Source of the DNA: Hyphodiscus hymeniophilus
Taxonomy: Eukaryota; Ascomycota; Leotiomycetes; Helotiales; Hyphodiscaceae
Assembly: GCA_016508695.1 (NCBI GenBank)
Contig: VNKQ01000012.1
Span: 62,001 to 126,000 of the forward strand
DNA: 64,000 nt
Direction of reading: 5' to 3'
A program made the translations under genes and the position numbers. Shown one piece after another: positions 43,391-54,187 of the stretch (position 1 is its first letter; each line of letters begins with the position of its first letter). The notes under the pieces are model-generated. The model was not told where the DNA came from, did no database searches, and saw only the letters and a list, made by a program, of their open reading frames with translations.

Positions 43391-44072
43391 TGTAGTTATT
43401 TGTGGTGGAGAGAGATCTAGATTTTGAGGTTCTCTGGTTTCGTAAGTCTATGTCATGTTGAGAAGACGTTGTTGTGCGGGCAGTTGTATATTGTTGTTGG
43501 TGGCGCGTTTGTTGGAGGATATCTACACGCGACTTGTGGAAATGTTTTGGCTCGGAGCTTCACTAAGCGAGGCATCTGGCCGGATTCCCAGCCTCCTACT
43601 CACGTTCTTTCTTCGAAGGTGATTTGGGTAGGTTCGACATCTTTCTTGATGAGAATTTCTTTCAAACAATTACTTAGACTACAATCCATAATGCCACGTT
43701 ATTCGATTATTGTGACTGCCGCTATCGTTGCTGCGAGGCTGCCAAGCTTGTCTCGTTGCATTGACGGTAATGTGCTAAGGGGGACTTCGTCCTGGGGGCG
43801 CGGTCCCATTGATATATAATCTTGTTTTCTATTCCCCCTCATTTTATACTTTCCATGAAGCGGTGGATATATATTCCCAAAGTTTCACGTTGGTCTAGGC
43901 CGAAACCGCTCTAGCTCGAGACTCGATCTTCTCCAGGTATACTCAACGTCTTCCACTTCTATGTCTCCAAAAGCAATCTTCTCTATGTGGTTACATCGAT
44001 CAAACACTCCCAATCAACTCCTCAATTCAAACTCAATACAGCGAGCTTTTTTCTCACGCATAGCAATCCGTC
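43391..44072. other. Intergenic region, nothing recognised
   Basis: Promoter side of the RQPSILG-repeat gene and 3' side of the UbiA gene. A 131-codon plus-strand frame at 43424-43819 shows no domain and overlaps the promoter, so it is not called. Confidence 0.5.
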
Positions 44073-45151
44073 TCAACTAGCTGTTCCTAGTAAATTCATG
44101 TAGATTAACATGACACAAAAGAGCGGTATAAGCCAATGACGGTAATTAGCTCTATCGGTCTCCACTGACTTTGAACGTAAGACTCTGAAGCCCAATAGCG
44201 TTCCGACCGTAAACTAATGTTAACAGAAGTCAGTGATTGTCGTTTTGGTAACATTGTGGAGAAAGCCACAAGAGACGTGTTTCATTTGCTCTCGAGATAG
44301 CTCTGAAGGGCCAAAGAGGATGTTTTACGCTCCAAGTCACGTACCTCAAGGACTCCAAAGACGTAAATGCCCAGAGAATGCTGCGAGCCAGGTGCTAGTC
44401 GAAACCCCCACAGCAAGAATAGCGTATGCATGACGAAGAAGATCCAGCAAGTGGCATATCTGATCAGCCAGACCCTCTCTTCCCCCAACACTATCGGCAA
44501 CGTCTTTTTCCCGGCTGCTCTGTCTCCTCTCTCGTCATGAAATTCTTGGATCTGTCCCACTAGACCAGACCACAGCGAGACCGCGCAGCGTAACGCCAAA
44601 CGGATATTCCGATCCGGGAATTGCGCTGTCACGATCGCGTTGGCGTAGGAGAGCATGATGAAGACCCCCGCCGCAACGAAGAAGTTTCGCGCAGCTGGAT
44701 TGTTGGGTCGTGGCCAGACGTAACAGAACCAGACGGTGGCTTGCCACATAACCTCCCAAAAGGCCGCATTGATGTCAGCAAGGAGAAGAGCCAGGATGGG
44801 AGACAGAAGCCATGCCAATGCCCACCGAACCTGAGCACCTCGAACCGTCAACAAACCTCTGGGTATTGGTCGATGTGGCTTGTTGATGGGGTCTTCGGTT
44901 ACGCCAGTCGGAGTCGTTTGATTGACAATATCGAAAGAGTACTCGTAGCAGGTGGCCAAAATGCATGCTTTCAGAAATATCATAACGGCAGACCTGGCAG
45001 GCATAGTTGGGAGGAAAAGTTGCGGGAGGAGGGCGATGATAAATGGCAAGATGCCCACTGAAGTGTTCGCACGGAGGAGACGCTCTGTGATGATGCATTC
45101 TTGGCGAACCAAGGACAGACATCTAGCGGATACTGAGAGTAGAGTTTTCAT
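44073..45151 (-). CDS. UbiA-family integral membrane prenyltransferase/terpene cyclase-like
   Basis: Exons 45151-44345 and 44213-44073 give 315 aa with about eight hydrophobic helices. The first Asp-rich motif is atypical: FDIVNQTTPTGVTEDPINKP followed by HRPIPRG, where classical UbiA enzymes have NDxxDxxxD. The second is EFHDERGDRAAGKKTLP, close to the standard DxxxD. The NQ...GV.ED..NKP.RP.P form is the one I associate with fungal UbiA-type enzymes such as the fumagillin-pathway membrane sesquiterpene cyclase. The 131-nt intron must be removed to add the last helix region (TVGTLLGFRVLRSKSVETD, then YRHWLIPLFCVMLIYMN); without it the protein ends in a non-homologous tail. Substrate unknown. 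The neighbouring lipase shows no obvious pathway link. Confidence 0.85.
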
Positions 45152-45974
45152 CTGTGCTATATATTGTTAGATGGGAGTGGATTTCGGTGCGCAGGAAAAA
45201 GTTGACTGCCGCAGTAGAATGGGAAAGAATTCGAAAATCTCGAGGCTTTCCAAGCCCGAAACCAATATCTTGCCAAGCAGGATCCGCTTGACGATACAAA
45301 AGTGAAAGTTTGGGTGGTACTCTTATCGTCAATCTGGGCGGAGAATGGAGGGATATCAGGATATTTACAGGCGGGTATGCAACTCATGCAGGACCCTTGA
45401 CTCCCTCTCGCTCAACGGTGCCAAGGAAGCCCATCTTGATCAAAACGGCTGCAACCGCTGGCTATCAGAACGCCGTGGACCAATAGCTGATACAACTTCC
45501 AACGTATCGAGAGAAGACCAAGCTCATCCTTCAGGAGTCAGGGTTGGCACGTTCATCCGTAACGGCTGTTGTGCATATGCATATGCATGTGATTGATTAC
45601 TGGCGTTGGCTTATAGTTGGAGTTGAGAGCAAACTATACTCTTTGCGGCAGCTGTACCATTCGGCTCAAGTATTGTAAGCCATCCTTCTGGGCTGTAGGC
45701 GCCGAAGATCAATGATTGCCACTTGGGAGAAGTATTTGCCACTTAAAGGATAAGCCTACACCTCAACACATGTAGAGTTGTGGATTCGGCAGATGATCTA
45801 TACGCACACAACAGGACAAGGACTAGGACGATCGTCTGAGAAGGCAGTTCCGCTATCAATCAAACCTGGCTAGTGATAGACAATATATACTAAATGAAAT
45901 GGGTATATTTCAAACACGAGCTCCGTCGGCCAGTTTCGCCGTAAAATCCAGACTCCGCACATCATAACACATAC
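45152..45974. other. Intergenic region, nothing recognised
   Basis: Promoter side of the UbiA-type gene and 3' side of the lipase gene. A short (TGCATA)n-like run lies near 45571-45590. No gene supported. Confidence 0.5.
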
Positions 45975-47861
45975 TCAGCTTCTTCCCGTTACCGCATTCT
46001 TTGCCAAGATCTCAATCCGCCTCGCATAGAGCCTCATCATGTGGCATACCGGATCTCCCCAGATCACGCCTCTCAGCAGCTCATCGCTAATCATCTGGGC
46101 CACAACGCCTTCGTCCATTCTTTCCTGAACGTGCTTGTGCTTCTTGCGATTCACTCGGCTTTCATATCGCTCTACGCTTCTCAGCAGCACCAATCTCCCC
46201 GCATTACTTAATGTAGCTTCGGGCACTCGCCAGATGGGAGGCTGACCAGGAATTGGAGCCGACTTCGACTTTTTGGGGCTTGGTCCGATTTTGTTGACCG
46301 TGAGCGAGCTGCTGGACTTTTCTGCCGAATTGGAGACGAGTGGCTTCAGTCGTTGCGGGGCCGCGGACTCGAGACAAGTCTGACTGGGTGCTGGGGTAGA
46401 GTAGAGGTCGAGTAGGGATCTGACGTAGGCTTTATCGGCTCGCGGAACAGGATCGCCTTCGTTGACAAAAGACAAGAATAGCGATTTGCGAAGTAGCGGG
46501 TTGGCAGGTTTGGCCAAGGGAAGAAGGGAGACAGGTGGTGCACCAAAACTAACACAATGGATTCGCTTGAAGCATCCAGTAAGAATGTTCAGTTCTGATT
46601 CCGCTTCTCGGCTGGTGGAGAGCATGTGGGAATACAGGAGAGCGGCCACGGCACCTCCAGCTGAGTGGCCTGTGATAAGGAGGGAGCATTTGGATCGACC
46701 TGGATCCTCCTCAAGAAGATGACGAAGCCTGGCTGCAACTGGCTTGATCATCTTCTTAGCGACTGTCAGAAAGCCTGCATGGCAGAAGTTTCCTGGGTCA
46801 TCCTGCGGTGTAGTCAGCAGATATACATTAATTTTGCTTACAGGAAAGGTACCAAGAATCCGTCTGGAGACGCAGGTTTGGAGTTCAAGTTTACAGCCCA
46901 GTCCATAAATGTCTGAGTGCCTCTGATAGCGAATACAATCGTATTCATATCGTCCATGGGCACAGATTTCATGACCATGGCCTTTGTGCCTTCTCTCCAA
47001 TCCGCGTCCACATGAGTCTCTTTCTCTTGTCCGACAGGTTTCGTATATACGCGCTCGGAATATTGCGCCGCTAGACAGAGCAGTGGAAATGTGGGAATGT
47101 AACTAAATGTGATATGAGTTAGTTATTGAAGTAATATTTTTGGGGGATATTGAAACTTACAGCTTCATTGCTGGTAGGTCCGGTGGTAGCCATGAGTTCG
47201 CATAGAGATTGACTTTGGCAAAGTAGTTCGTGCTAACCAGTGCCGTCGAAATCTTATTGTTCACCACACCTTTCGATTTTCCTTTGAACAAATCTCGGTC
47301 TGTATAGCCTGATTCCTGTTGTGCCTGCTGCCAGACTGGCGGTGGTGGAGGATACACCACTAACTCTCGCTCATCTCCACTGAACCTTTCCCCATCAATG
47401 AGCGTTATGACCGTGTTAAATTTTGAGGATATCAAATCACACAGCGCTGCCCCTTGGTTGAGGTACTGTGTACCCTGAAATTGCAATATCGGGACGCCTT
47501 CATTAAACATTCGTGCACCAGGGATATAGGTAGGAACATCTCCAGCGAGAACATTTGTGCCGGAATTCCAATCGAGTCTGGGGACAGCACCGACCTTCTG
47601 CTGTCCTTGCGGTAATGGCGGAGGGAGAATGTAGTTCTGCGTTATGAAGACGGGTTGTTGACCTGCACCCCAACCCTGTGTTGGAGGGTCATATCCTGTC
47701 GATGTATTAGGTCTCTGATCGACGGATATCCAACTTTGCTGAGGCAATCCATATTGCTGATACGGCCCTTGAAGATTGGGCAGTGAATGGTAGACAGGAG
47801 CTGATGCTACTGCTTGGGTTGTCGTCGGCTGCTTCTTCGACTTGCCGCCGAAGATTCCCAT
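45975..47861 (-). CDS. Class 3 (lipase_3) alpha/beta hydrolase
   Basis: Exons 47861-47161, 47102-46853 and 46802-45975 give 592 aa. A Pro/Gln-rich N-terminal third (MGIFGGKSKKQPTTTQ, then GQQPVFITQNYILPPPLPQG) precedes the hydrolase. The catalytic region shows IVFAIRGTQTFMDWAVNLN (oxyanion block), HAGFLTVAKKM and LLITGHSAGGAVAALLYSH with nucleophile Ser364, then FVNEGDPVPRAD with the likely Asp. GDPVCHMMRLY near the end probably carries the catalytic His. There is no signal peptide, so the enzyme is likely intracellular. The second intron uses donor TTG|GTACCT; the nearby GTAAGC looks stronger but shifts the frame before DDPGNFCHAGF. The third exon carries a disordered Ser/Pro/Lys insertion before the His region. 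Confidence 0.9.
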
Positions 47862-49145
47862 GATGCCCGACGTCGCTACGGCTTCAGTGATCCCTGCCTG
47901 TCGATCCTACCACAATGTCTTCATATCTTAAGCTTTAATTCAAAAGTGCCTTGAATGCCAGATATGTGAGGGGATTCAGAGCATTCAGAGGAGGGACCAT
48001 AGTTGGGTTTCATAGTCCATTTTATCGCAAGGCCGACTGAATGCCCAAATCTGCCCACCAGAGCTAGAAGGCGAATGTTGCTCATGATTCGCGGTGAGAG
48101 CTGCGCCTCGTGCTATTTCAGGGCAGCCGGGCGCCACCATGCGAGTTGTAGAATCGCCATGTGCCCATCCAGCGAACCACAGACTTGGCTTCAAAGATAC
48201 CATGCATTGTTGTAATGCACTCGAGTATGGGGCTATTGCTCATTCGCGCCCCGTAGCTTGCATGCAGTTCATGTCATGGAATCTTGAGTTTCTTGTGTTT
48301 GCTTGGCCAGGTCACGACCAATGTTATCCCTTCGGTGTGGAAGGCTCGTTGCCCGGGTTGTATTGGACCGATAGCCTTACGGAGGTACAAACATATTGCT
48401 TCAAGCTTTCGAGTAGAGCAGGCTGTCGCGATATCGCTCGCTCACTCACCGATGACTCGGGTCGGCTCCCAATATAATCGGGCACTCGGTGATCATGAAT
48501 GTCCATTCTCGTTTTTGTCGCCTTCAAGATAGATTGCTGATAGGTCGGTCGTAAAATGCTTTAAAGGCATATGTGGTAGATTTGGATGTCGCGGTGGAGG
48601 AAGTGGACAGTTTGTCATCAACAGAATGATTGCCATGTCGACAGCGTGAGGCGAAGGTTCCGGTAAATATAGTAAATAAAGAAATTAAAGAGAAAATTAT
48701 TTTTCTTTGATTTTATCCGCAAAGCTAAGAAACAGGGGCGTGTCTTAAAGAATTCTCCTCGTCGGTCGATGTTCCTCGTATCATATGATGATGCCTTCCG
48801 GTCCCAAGATTTCTCAACGTCTGAGAATTGCTTAACTTCACTGCTGGCCCAAAATAAAGCACAATTACATTCTACGCAGAGTAGAGAAACTCTTCTCATT
48901 CAAGCGTAGGCAAGCAGCCATAGCCACTGCTTTGTAGAGCCCAGATAAAAATTTGTAAGAGAGTGGCGACGGCAGAATTGCATATTCAAGCTTTAATCGG
49001 AGGGGCAGGAGGGGGCACAAAAGGGAGGAAGGAATGAGAGGGATGTATTCTGGCTCAATTTAATCATTAAAATGATATGATCCTATAAGTCTAGCCGGCC
49101 ATTCTGACATTTGAGAGGAAATTTCACGCAGAGCACATCACTCCT
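47862..49145. other. Intergenic region, nothing recognised
   Basis: About 1.3 kb between the lipase promoter side and the monooxygenase 3' side. An AT-rich stretch lies at 48660-48720. Short frames are not supported. Confidence 0.5.
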
Positions 49146-50378
49146 TCATATTTCAACCCAGTCGTAGTCCGGAAGTGTCCATTTCAGTCCCGGATCGCTT
49201 GGAAGAAGCTTGTGTATCTTCGTCTTGCTCACAAACCACATCGCCGACCGCAGTAACGTCAGGGCCCAAGCAGTCTGCGGAAACGCGAGCTGAGGAAATC
49301 CAGGTGGAAGTTCCTCCTGCTTCATATATAGTGGGCGAAATACTTCCTCGTATCTCTCTAGAGCGCATGGGATATCATCACCGCTCTGTATCTTTGACAG
49401 CTCTCCCGCCAGCATGTAGGCTCCTTCAATGGCAAGAGTGGTCCCGACACCGAAGGTTGCCCAGGCTGCATCGCCAAGTACGACGGCACGTCCGTTCGTC
49501 CATTTTCGAAGCTTTACCTGTGCGGCCAGGCTCATGTAGAAGTCTTCTGACTTGTCCATACCATCCAGTACCCTCTTTGCTTCCAAGCCCGCATTGTCGA
49601 AGTACTCGTGCAATATACGTTTCTGGGCTTCCGTGCCCTTGGTCATGGCATCGTCGACGACTGGATCCCGTTGACCCCGCGCTGGCTTCGTGATGCATAA
49701 GTATGCTCCAATGGTAGAAGGAGTCCGATGCGGACGCGTCATGACGCTGAGACCTTTCGGGGCATTATAGATCTGCCATAACTTTGGATCGTCTGGCCTA
49801 CTCGGGATACTGAAGAACGCAATGTACTGGCCTAGAGACTTGTAGCTATCCTTTAGAATCTCCCCGTCCAGGATCATTGGCCGAGTTCTCGAAGTTCCTC
49901 CGTCGGCGGCAACAACCAAGTCAAAGGTTTCTTCTGATCCCCCGGTGAAGGTCACATGGACAATCTTCTCTCTCTGGTCGAGAGATTTGATAGAATCGCC
50001 ATACTTGTATTGAACATTGTCCAAACCCTCGGTGGCTTCCAGAAAAATTTGTGATAAATCAGCCCTCAAGATTTCGTACTGGGCAGTGAAAGTATCACCA
50101 GCATCGAATTGAGCACATGGTTTCCCTGAGGAATTGAAGATTCTGGTGCCGGTCTCTGTTGTATGGCAAGAGCGAATAGCCTCATCTAACTTCATTCTCT
50201 TGACGACTTCGATTGCTGGGCCATGGATGTCGATTGACTGGCCAGTCACCCTTGGAGTAGCTGATCGTTCAATGATTGTTATTGAGAAATTGGGGCGTGC
50301 TCTAGAAAGCCAGTATGCGAGACAAGGCCCTGCAATACCCGCCCCTGATATGAGGACTTTTATCTTGGGAGTGGACAT
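49146..50378 (-). CDS. FAD-dependent monooxygenase
   Basis: Flavin hydroxylase of the PHBH/salicylate-hydroxylase type, 410 aa from the chosen start, single exon. Motifs in order: VLISGAGIAGPCLAYWLSRA (dinucleotide-binding GxGxxG), RSATPRVTGQSIDIHGPA, LRADLSQIFLEA, DLVVAADGGTSRTRP (DG motif) and GRAVVLGDAAWATFGVG with TTLAIEGAYMLAGEL (second FAD-binding GD motif). An in-frame ATG at 50483 would add 35 residues (MAIRAVTTKPSFTNALL), possibly a mitochondrial-like presequence. The start at 50378 (MSTPKIKVLISGAG) fits most family members. It has a broken relative immediately upstream (51206-53179). Such enzymes act in aromatic degradation or secondary metabolism; the substrate cannot be told. Confidence 0.9.
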   Translation of the reverse strand: MSTPKIKVLISGAGIAGPCLAYWLSRARPNFSITIIERSATPRVTGQSIDIHGPAIEVVKRMKLDEAIRSCHTTETGTRIFNSSGKPCAQFDAGDTFTAQYEILRADLSQIFLEATEGLDNVQYKYGDSIKSLDQREKIVHVTFTGGSEETFDLVVAADGGTSRTRPMILDGEILKDSYKSLGQYIAFFSIPSRPDDPKLWQIYNAPKGLSVMTRPHRTPSTIGAYLCITKPARGQRDPVVDDAMTKGTEAQKRILHEYFDNAGLEAKRVLDGMDKSEDFYMSLAAQVKLRKWTNGRAVVLGDAAWATFGVGTTLAIEGAYMLAGELSKIQSGDDIPCALERYEEVFRPLYMKQEELPPGFPQLAFPQTAWALTLLRSAMWFVSKTKIHKLLPSDPGLKWTLPDYDWVEI

Positions 50379-51205
50379 GCTCCTTCGCCGTCTACTTGAA
50401 CAATATGCCTGAAGCTGGGGACGGTGGATGTGAAGAAGAGCGTTGGTGAAGGAAGGCTTTGTTGTGACTGCACGTATTGCCATATCGATTCACCTGAAGG
50501 GGGGAAACTAGGGACCTTATATACCTCGCCTCGAGAGGCATATCTTCTTGGTGTGCGTCATGACTATGCCATCAAGTTTTGGATAGCCACTTTGCGATAC
50601 TGCACTGCCTAACAAGATATCTCGCGAGTTGTAAATTGGACGGATGGCGTACGGCTTGGGGACACTGGCACGCTAAAACTCGAAGGTTTTGACACATTAG
50701 GCTTGGCCTGCTGCTTGAAGGCCCAATGAATAGGATTCGCTAAGCTTGATAGTTAGGGGCTTTCGGGCTCGGGACCTCGGACTTTGCTGGGTATGGAAAC
50801 GTCCGAACAAGATATTGTGAGGAATAATCAAGAGTGAATACGGAATAGAGCCTGGTTGTTCGATACAATATAAAGCCCCGCCCTAGTCATCTATACGACT
50901 GGGTGCTGGCCGCCCTTCAATTTCGTCCTGTGTCAACGTGAATATTGTAATTCATGTCAACATACGGTTGCAGATCACCATGTCTTTAGAAAGGTGGGTG
51001 AATAAAACAAAATCCTTCTTCCTACGCCTTACTAACTGCTGAGGTCTGCTTCTGCTGTACCGCTCAGAAGCGCTGGACGAAAGCGGCAAGCCAAAGCTTG
51101 TTCATTCCAAGCAAAATGAATTCCAATGGGAGAGTCTTTCTAAATAGGCTATATGAATACATATGTATCTCAAGCAGTACCAACAGCTACAGGAGACCTC
51201 AGACC
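50379..51205. other. Intergenic region between the two monooxygenase genes
   Basis: Promoter of the intact monooxygenase and 3' flank of the interrupted one. Nothing else recognised. Confidence 0.5.
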
Positions 51206-53179
51206 TTAAATCACTACCTCCCTCGCACTTTCGAACCCCTTGAAGCCCAACAGCTTCGTCGCAGCTATTGCGCTACCCTTAATTGCCGGCAGGGCATAAT
51301 CCCACATCTGATCAGCGAAGCCTCCCATCGTCTCCTCCGAGACACCTTCCTCCGCGATTATACGCGCGAGCAAAGCCGCATCTCTCAGAGCAGTGTTCGC
51401 ACCAGAGCCTCCAGCAGGCATCATAGCATGAATAGCATCCCCTATGAAAACCACCCGTGCATCTGGAGTCCATTGCGCACGTTCTGGTCAAGCTGGCCAT
51501 TAAGTCGGCCGACCGAAGTCGGCTGGAACACTCGTCTTCAGCTTATCGGCCAGCTCGAATTATTATATTAATCGGTCAGTCAATCAGCTAAGACCCCCAG
51601 CTGATATCTGCCGATCAGCTCAAGGTTTTAATTAGTAGTATTTTGGTGTTGTTGTAGGGAAGGAGAAAGGGGGAAATTGTATCCAGAGTAGGTAGATTTT
51701 AGGCGGTCAATACTAGCAAAATGATAATATTGGCCGAAAACTGGTTTTAAGCCTAAGAATTAAGGCTTACTTTCCCTTTGGATCTTTTGTTCTTAGGAAA
51801 GACTCTTGCGTACTATCAAATGCTAAAGAACTGGCAACGACGTAGTGCGATCGATATGCGATTTTATAATAACGCGATAGAGTTGGATTTGAGGAGCGAC
51901 GATAAGGTCTAAGAATCGGGTATACGGGCATATTGAATTTGGGAGTTTTAGGCGCGTTTCCGGCCCTTTGAATGCTAGGTAAGTGCCCGGAATATTTGGG
52001 TATACTACAAGCATTGATATAAGGTCTATTTGTATGTGTTTTGAGCTGTTTTTAATGTCAGGCAAGTTCCCCACGATTCTAGTACTTTATGACTCCAGCT
52101 GATCAGTCGCCGGCTTATTTGACCAATAAGCTGTCAGTTCGAACTACTATTAATCAGTCAATCAGCTGGAATCGATCGATTAGCTGATGACCGACCGACC
52201 GACTTACTGGCCAGCATGGTTCTGGTTTTGAGGAAATCAGACGCAACGGTGCACTTTGAGACGTATTTTGCAATTCGAACATTGGCTTGAATGATGGATG
52301 CCAGTGGGCGGTCAGTTTCAACGACAGCATGGCGCTTTCCTTCCCCGAGAGGCTGTGGAACTCAGTGTCGGAGAGTCCGAATGTCTCAAAACTCCCTCCG
52401 AGAACCCAGTAGACGTAATCATCAATACGAGAAACTCGACCGCCAGTTAGTAAGGATGCGTCGTTGGGGAATAGAATGGGTTCCATGAATAGGGTGAGCG
52501 GGCTTTGGTCTTGAATGATGGTCGTCCCTGCCATGGCGTTTGCCGGAAAGTGTGCGAGGAGCTCTTCAGTGATTGGCGTTTTGCCGTAAATGACACGGCT
52601 ACCTGTATCCAAGTACCGAAAATTGGGAAGAAGCTGCTTTCTGACGGGTGAGGTAGTGCCATCAGCCCCCACGAGCAAAGTTCCCTGCTCGCTACTGCCG
52701 TCGCTGAAGTATGCCGTTATGCCAGAATCCGTAGTTTCGTACTTTGTCAAAGTCTTCCCAAACTTGACATGCTGTTCTTGACCAAGAAGGAGGACATTTC
52801 TCAGCATCGTTCTATCTACCGTATATGCTCGTCCATCTCTCTTCATCCAAGGTGGTCCTGGTGCAGGACCACCGGGTCTCATGCCCGGAGGACCGAGAGG
52901 TACCATAGGGGACCCATCGACTGCATTCAGTCGTGCTCCTGACATCGACTTCATTTCTGCACATGTTTCTTCAAAGACTTTCAAAAGTTCGTCGTCCAAG
53001 CATTCGAGAAGACCATCTGCACCTTCGCCCGCAACTCGGATGCGGTAGCCTTGCGCTCGAGCCGATGGCGAGGCGTCTCTTTCGAAGAGAGTGAAAGAGA
53101 CGCCTCTTTTTCGGAGGTTCTGGGACAAGGCGAGACCGCCGATACCACCTCCAATAACGAGAATATGAGGAGACGACAT
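51206..53179 (-). pseudogene. FAD monooxygenase gene interrupted by a hAT-type element
   Basis: The 5' part (53179-52219) encodes ILVIGGGIGGLALSQNLRKR, GTLLVGADGTTSPVRKQLL and most of a group A flavin monooxygenase. The 3' part (51480-51206) encodes VVFIGDAIHAMMPAGGSGAN, the GD motif, and the C-terminus. They are separated by a 730-bp insertion at 51489-52218 flanked by an 8-bp duplication. Counting one duplication copy, the two parts total 1236 nt, exactly 412 codons, so the frame is intact apart from the insertion, and no other stop or frameshift was seen. The gene was therefore probably functional until a recent insertion. As it stands, translation runs into the element and stops at 52154, losing the second FAD motif. 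Confidence 0.88.
51489..52218. mobile_element. Non-autonomous hAT-type element (MITE-like), 730 bp
   Basis: Perfect 8-bp target duplication GTTCTGGT at 51481-51488 and 52219-52226. Imperfect terminal inverted repeats: the left end reads CAAGCTGGCCATTAAGTCGG and the right end, reverse-complemented, reads CATGCTGGCCAGTAAGTCGG (18 of 20 match). Sub-terminal regions hold several CAGCTGAT and TCAGTCAATCAGCT copies in both orientations. An 8-bp duplication with ends starting CA fits the hAT superfamily. The interior is AT-rich with no transposase-like frame, so it must be mobilised by an enzyme encoded elsewhere. Confidence 0.88.
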
Positions 53180-54187
53180 GTTGAAATAAGGGAGGATGAA
53201 GTGTTGTTCTCAAAAACAGGAATCAGGGTCATAAAATGAAATTTTTCAAAATGAAGTTGAGTGACCAAGTGGTAGGAAAGAAATCGGAACATAGCATCAT
53301 GAGAAACTTATATCAAGGAATATTGACTCGTAATAAAGGAGGAACGGTGATAAGCTTCAATAAGCCGTCGCTGTTGTGAAGCGTAGGTTGCCTAGAAAAT
53401 AACGGGTGTCGGGAGCATTCGCCGGCGAAATCTGTTTTCCGAGACTCAGTACGGTACAATTCCTTGGGAATTACTTATCATTTCGACGCCTTCGGGCATT
53501 TCTGGTTAGTGGGAGGTTATTTTCTGCGTCTATTCCAGACAAAGTCCAAGCGACTCGTATGAGATGCTAAGATGTCTAGAGAGCCTCGTCACTCCTCATG
53601 GCTTCTTAGGTGCTCAATTTATTTCGTGCCATGGGTTATGTCCCGCGCCTTTGCAAGGAACAATGGGCACTCTATGTATATTGGGCACTCGAAAATGATC
53701 GAAAGCCTCGGAAGGAATAATGTGGATGGTGAGGCCGTAACGTGGTAAGGTGTGGAATTTGCATGGAATGAGTAGTAGGCTTTTTTGGAGAGGAATGACC
53801 AGGCATTCATGATGTGCATGAGGATTGACCAGTTGTTAATTCAATTTGGTGGCTAAATTTGTCAATAGTGTAGCTTTGCATTTGGGCCTTATCAAAAAGG
53901 ATGAGACCTACCTGCTACGTTGATCCCACTTGTAAAAGCACACTTGCGAAGGTTGGGTCTCCAGCTGGGGAACATCTGTCGAATCCCCGAGAACATTCAC
54001 GCTTTCCATTGAGAGATGGCATCAACTTGCTCATGAGTTGAGATTTTGAAATGACAGCTACCTAGCCGGCATCCATAATCATCTGCCATATACCATTTCC
54101 ATAGTTCGCATCCCAAAGCTACCATCTAGCTGTAATAGTATTCTATGCTATGCCAAGCAAGAGAGATACCGCAGAACGCCTAACGCC
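53180..54187. other. Intergenic region, nothing recognised
   Basis: Promoter side of the interrupted monooxygenase gene and 3' side of the DJ-1/PfpI gene. No supported frame. Confidence 0.5.

Noticed and set aside
43424..43819. 131-codon plus-strand frame
   Set aside because: Overlaps the promoter of the RQPSILG-repeat gene and lacks domain character.
46836..46841. GTAAGC donor for the second lipase intron
   Set aside because: It looks like a better consensus than GTACCT but breaks the frame before the conserved DDPGNFCHAGF block.
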